This document shows positions 5,902 to 5,936 of a DNA stretch of 5,936 nt, in pieces. Both the position numbers and the translations under genes were made by a program. Numbering within the stretch: the stretch's first letter is position 1; every line of letters starts with the position of its first letter. Origin of the DNA: an uncultured Acidimicrobium sp. (GTDB lineage Bacteria; Actinomycetota; Acidimicrobiia; Acidimicrobiales; Ilumatobacteraceae). The notes beneath the pieces are model-generated. The model was given only the letters and a program-made list of their open reading frames with translations. It was not told where the DNA came from and searched no databases. The stretch covers positions 1 through 5,936 of the forward strand of contig CAINTF010000025.1 of the NCBI GenBank assembly GCA_903853285.1, given 5' to 3'.

Positions 5902-5936
5902 TTAGCGAGCTTTTTTGATAGCGGTTTCGATCAGGA
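5902..5936 (-). CDS. Possible C-terminal end of an upstream gene, cut by the right edge
   Basis: One minus-strand frame from the right edge reads LIETAIKKAR and then TAA at 5902-5904. The helical, basic ending looks like a real protein terminus. The stop is followed by 69 AT-rich bases holding the inverted repeat and -10 candidate, as expected of an intergenic gap. Eleven codons are too few to identify the protein or to exclude chance. If real, it runs in the same direction as the cluster and is a place to look for the missing substrate methyltransferase or a transporter. Confidence 0.35.
   Translation of the reverse strand, partial: LIETAIKKAR

Noticed and set aside
1..5936. CRISPR array, tRNA or rRNA genes, insertion sequence, riboswitch
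   Set aside because: There are no direct-repeat arrays, transposase genes or terminal repeats. The non-coding gaps are too short (77 bases at most between complete genes) to hold a cobalamin riboswitch or RNA gene that I could recognise.

Overview
This window reads as one leftward (minus-strand) gene cluster from a bacterium of intermediate GC (about half, by eye). It is densely packed. Six substantial genes lie in the same direction, and a scrap of a seventh sits at the right edge. I cannot fix the taxon. The gene set (BetA-like dehydrogenase, corrinoid protein, DUF1638, 'virulence factor' domain, methyltetrahydrofolate methyltransferase, RACo/RamA-like ASKHA protein) is one I associate with aquatic or soil Alphaproteobacteria and Actinobacteria. 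A GTG start with no Shine-Dalgarno sequence and a -10 box just upstream of the first full gene would fit an actinobacterium, but does not prove it.

Layout in transcription order (right to left). 5902-5936: possible last codons of an upstream gene. 5833-5901: a short AT-rich intergenic stretch with a perfect TTGGTA/TACCAA inverted repeat and a TATAAA box. 4180-5832: choline-dehydrogenase-like GMC flavoenzyme (betA-like). 4103-4179: 77-base spacer with a strong ribosome binding site for the next gene. 3383-4102: cobalamin-binding methyl-carrier (corrinoid) protein. 2720-3361: DUF1638 protein. 2304-2717: small 'virulence factor' domain protein. 1376-2278: methyltetrahydrofolate:corrinoid methyltransferase. 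1-1355: N-terminal two thirds or so of a reductive activator of corrinoid proteins ([2Fe-2S] ferredoxin plus ASKHA ATPase), cut by the left edge. Gaps between the last five genes are only 21, 2, 25 and 20 bases, so they almost certainly share a transcript.

Working model. BetA-like oxidation of choline, or a related amino alcohol, yields a quaternary amine such as glycine betaine. A methyltransferase of the MttB/MtgB superfamily, NOT present in this window, would move a methyl group onto the Co(I) corrinoid protein. The pterin-binding methyltransferase passes it to tetrahydrofolate, and the RACo-like protein rescues corrinoid oxidised to Co(II). DUF1638 and the 'virulence factor' protein lie in the middle of the transcript and are probably unrecognised accessory parts of the methyl-transfer machinery. 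They are the least understood and most interesting part of the window. The substrate and the missing methyltransferase are inference; the corrinoid, methyltransferase and activator assignments rest on clear motifs.
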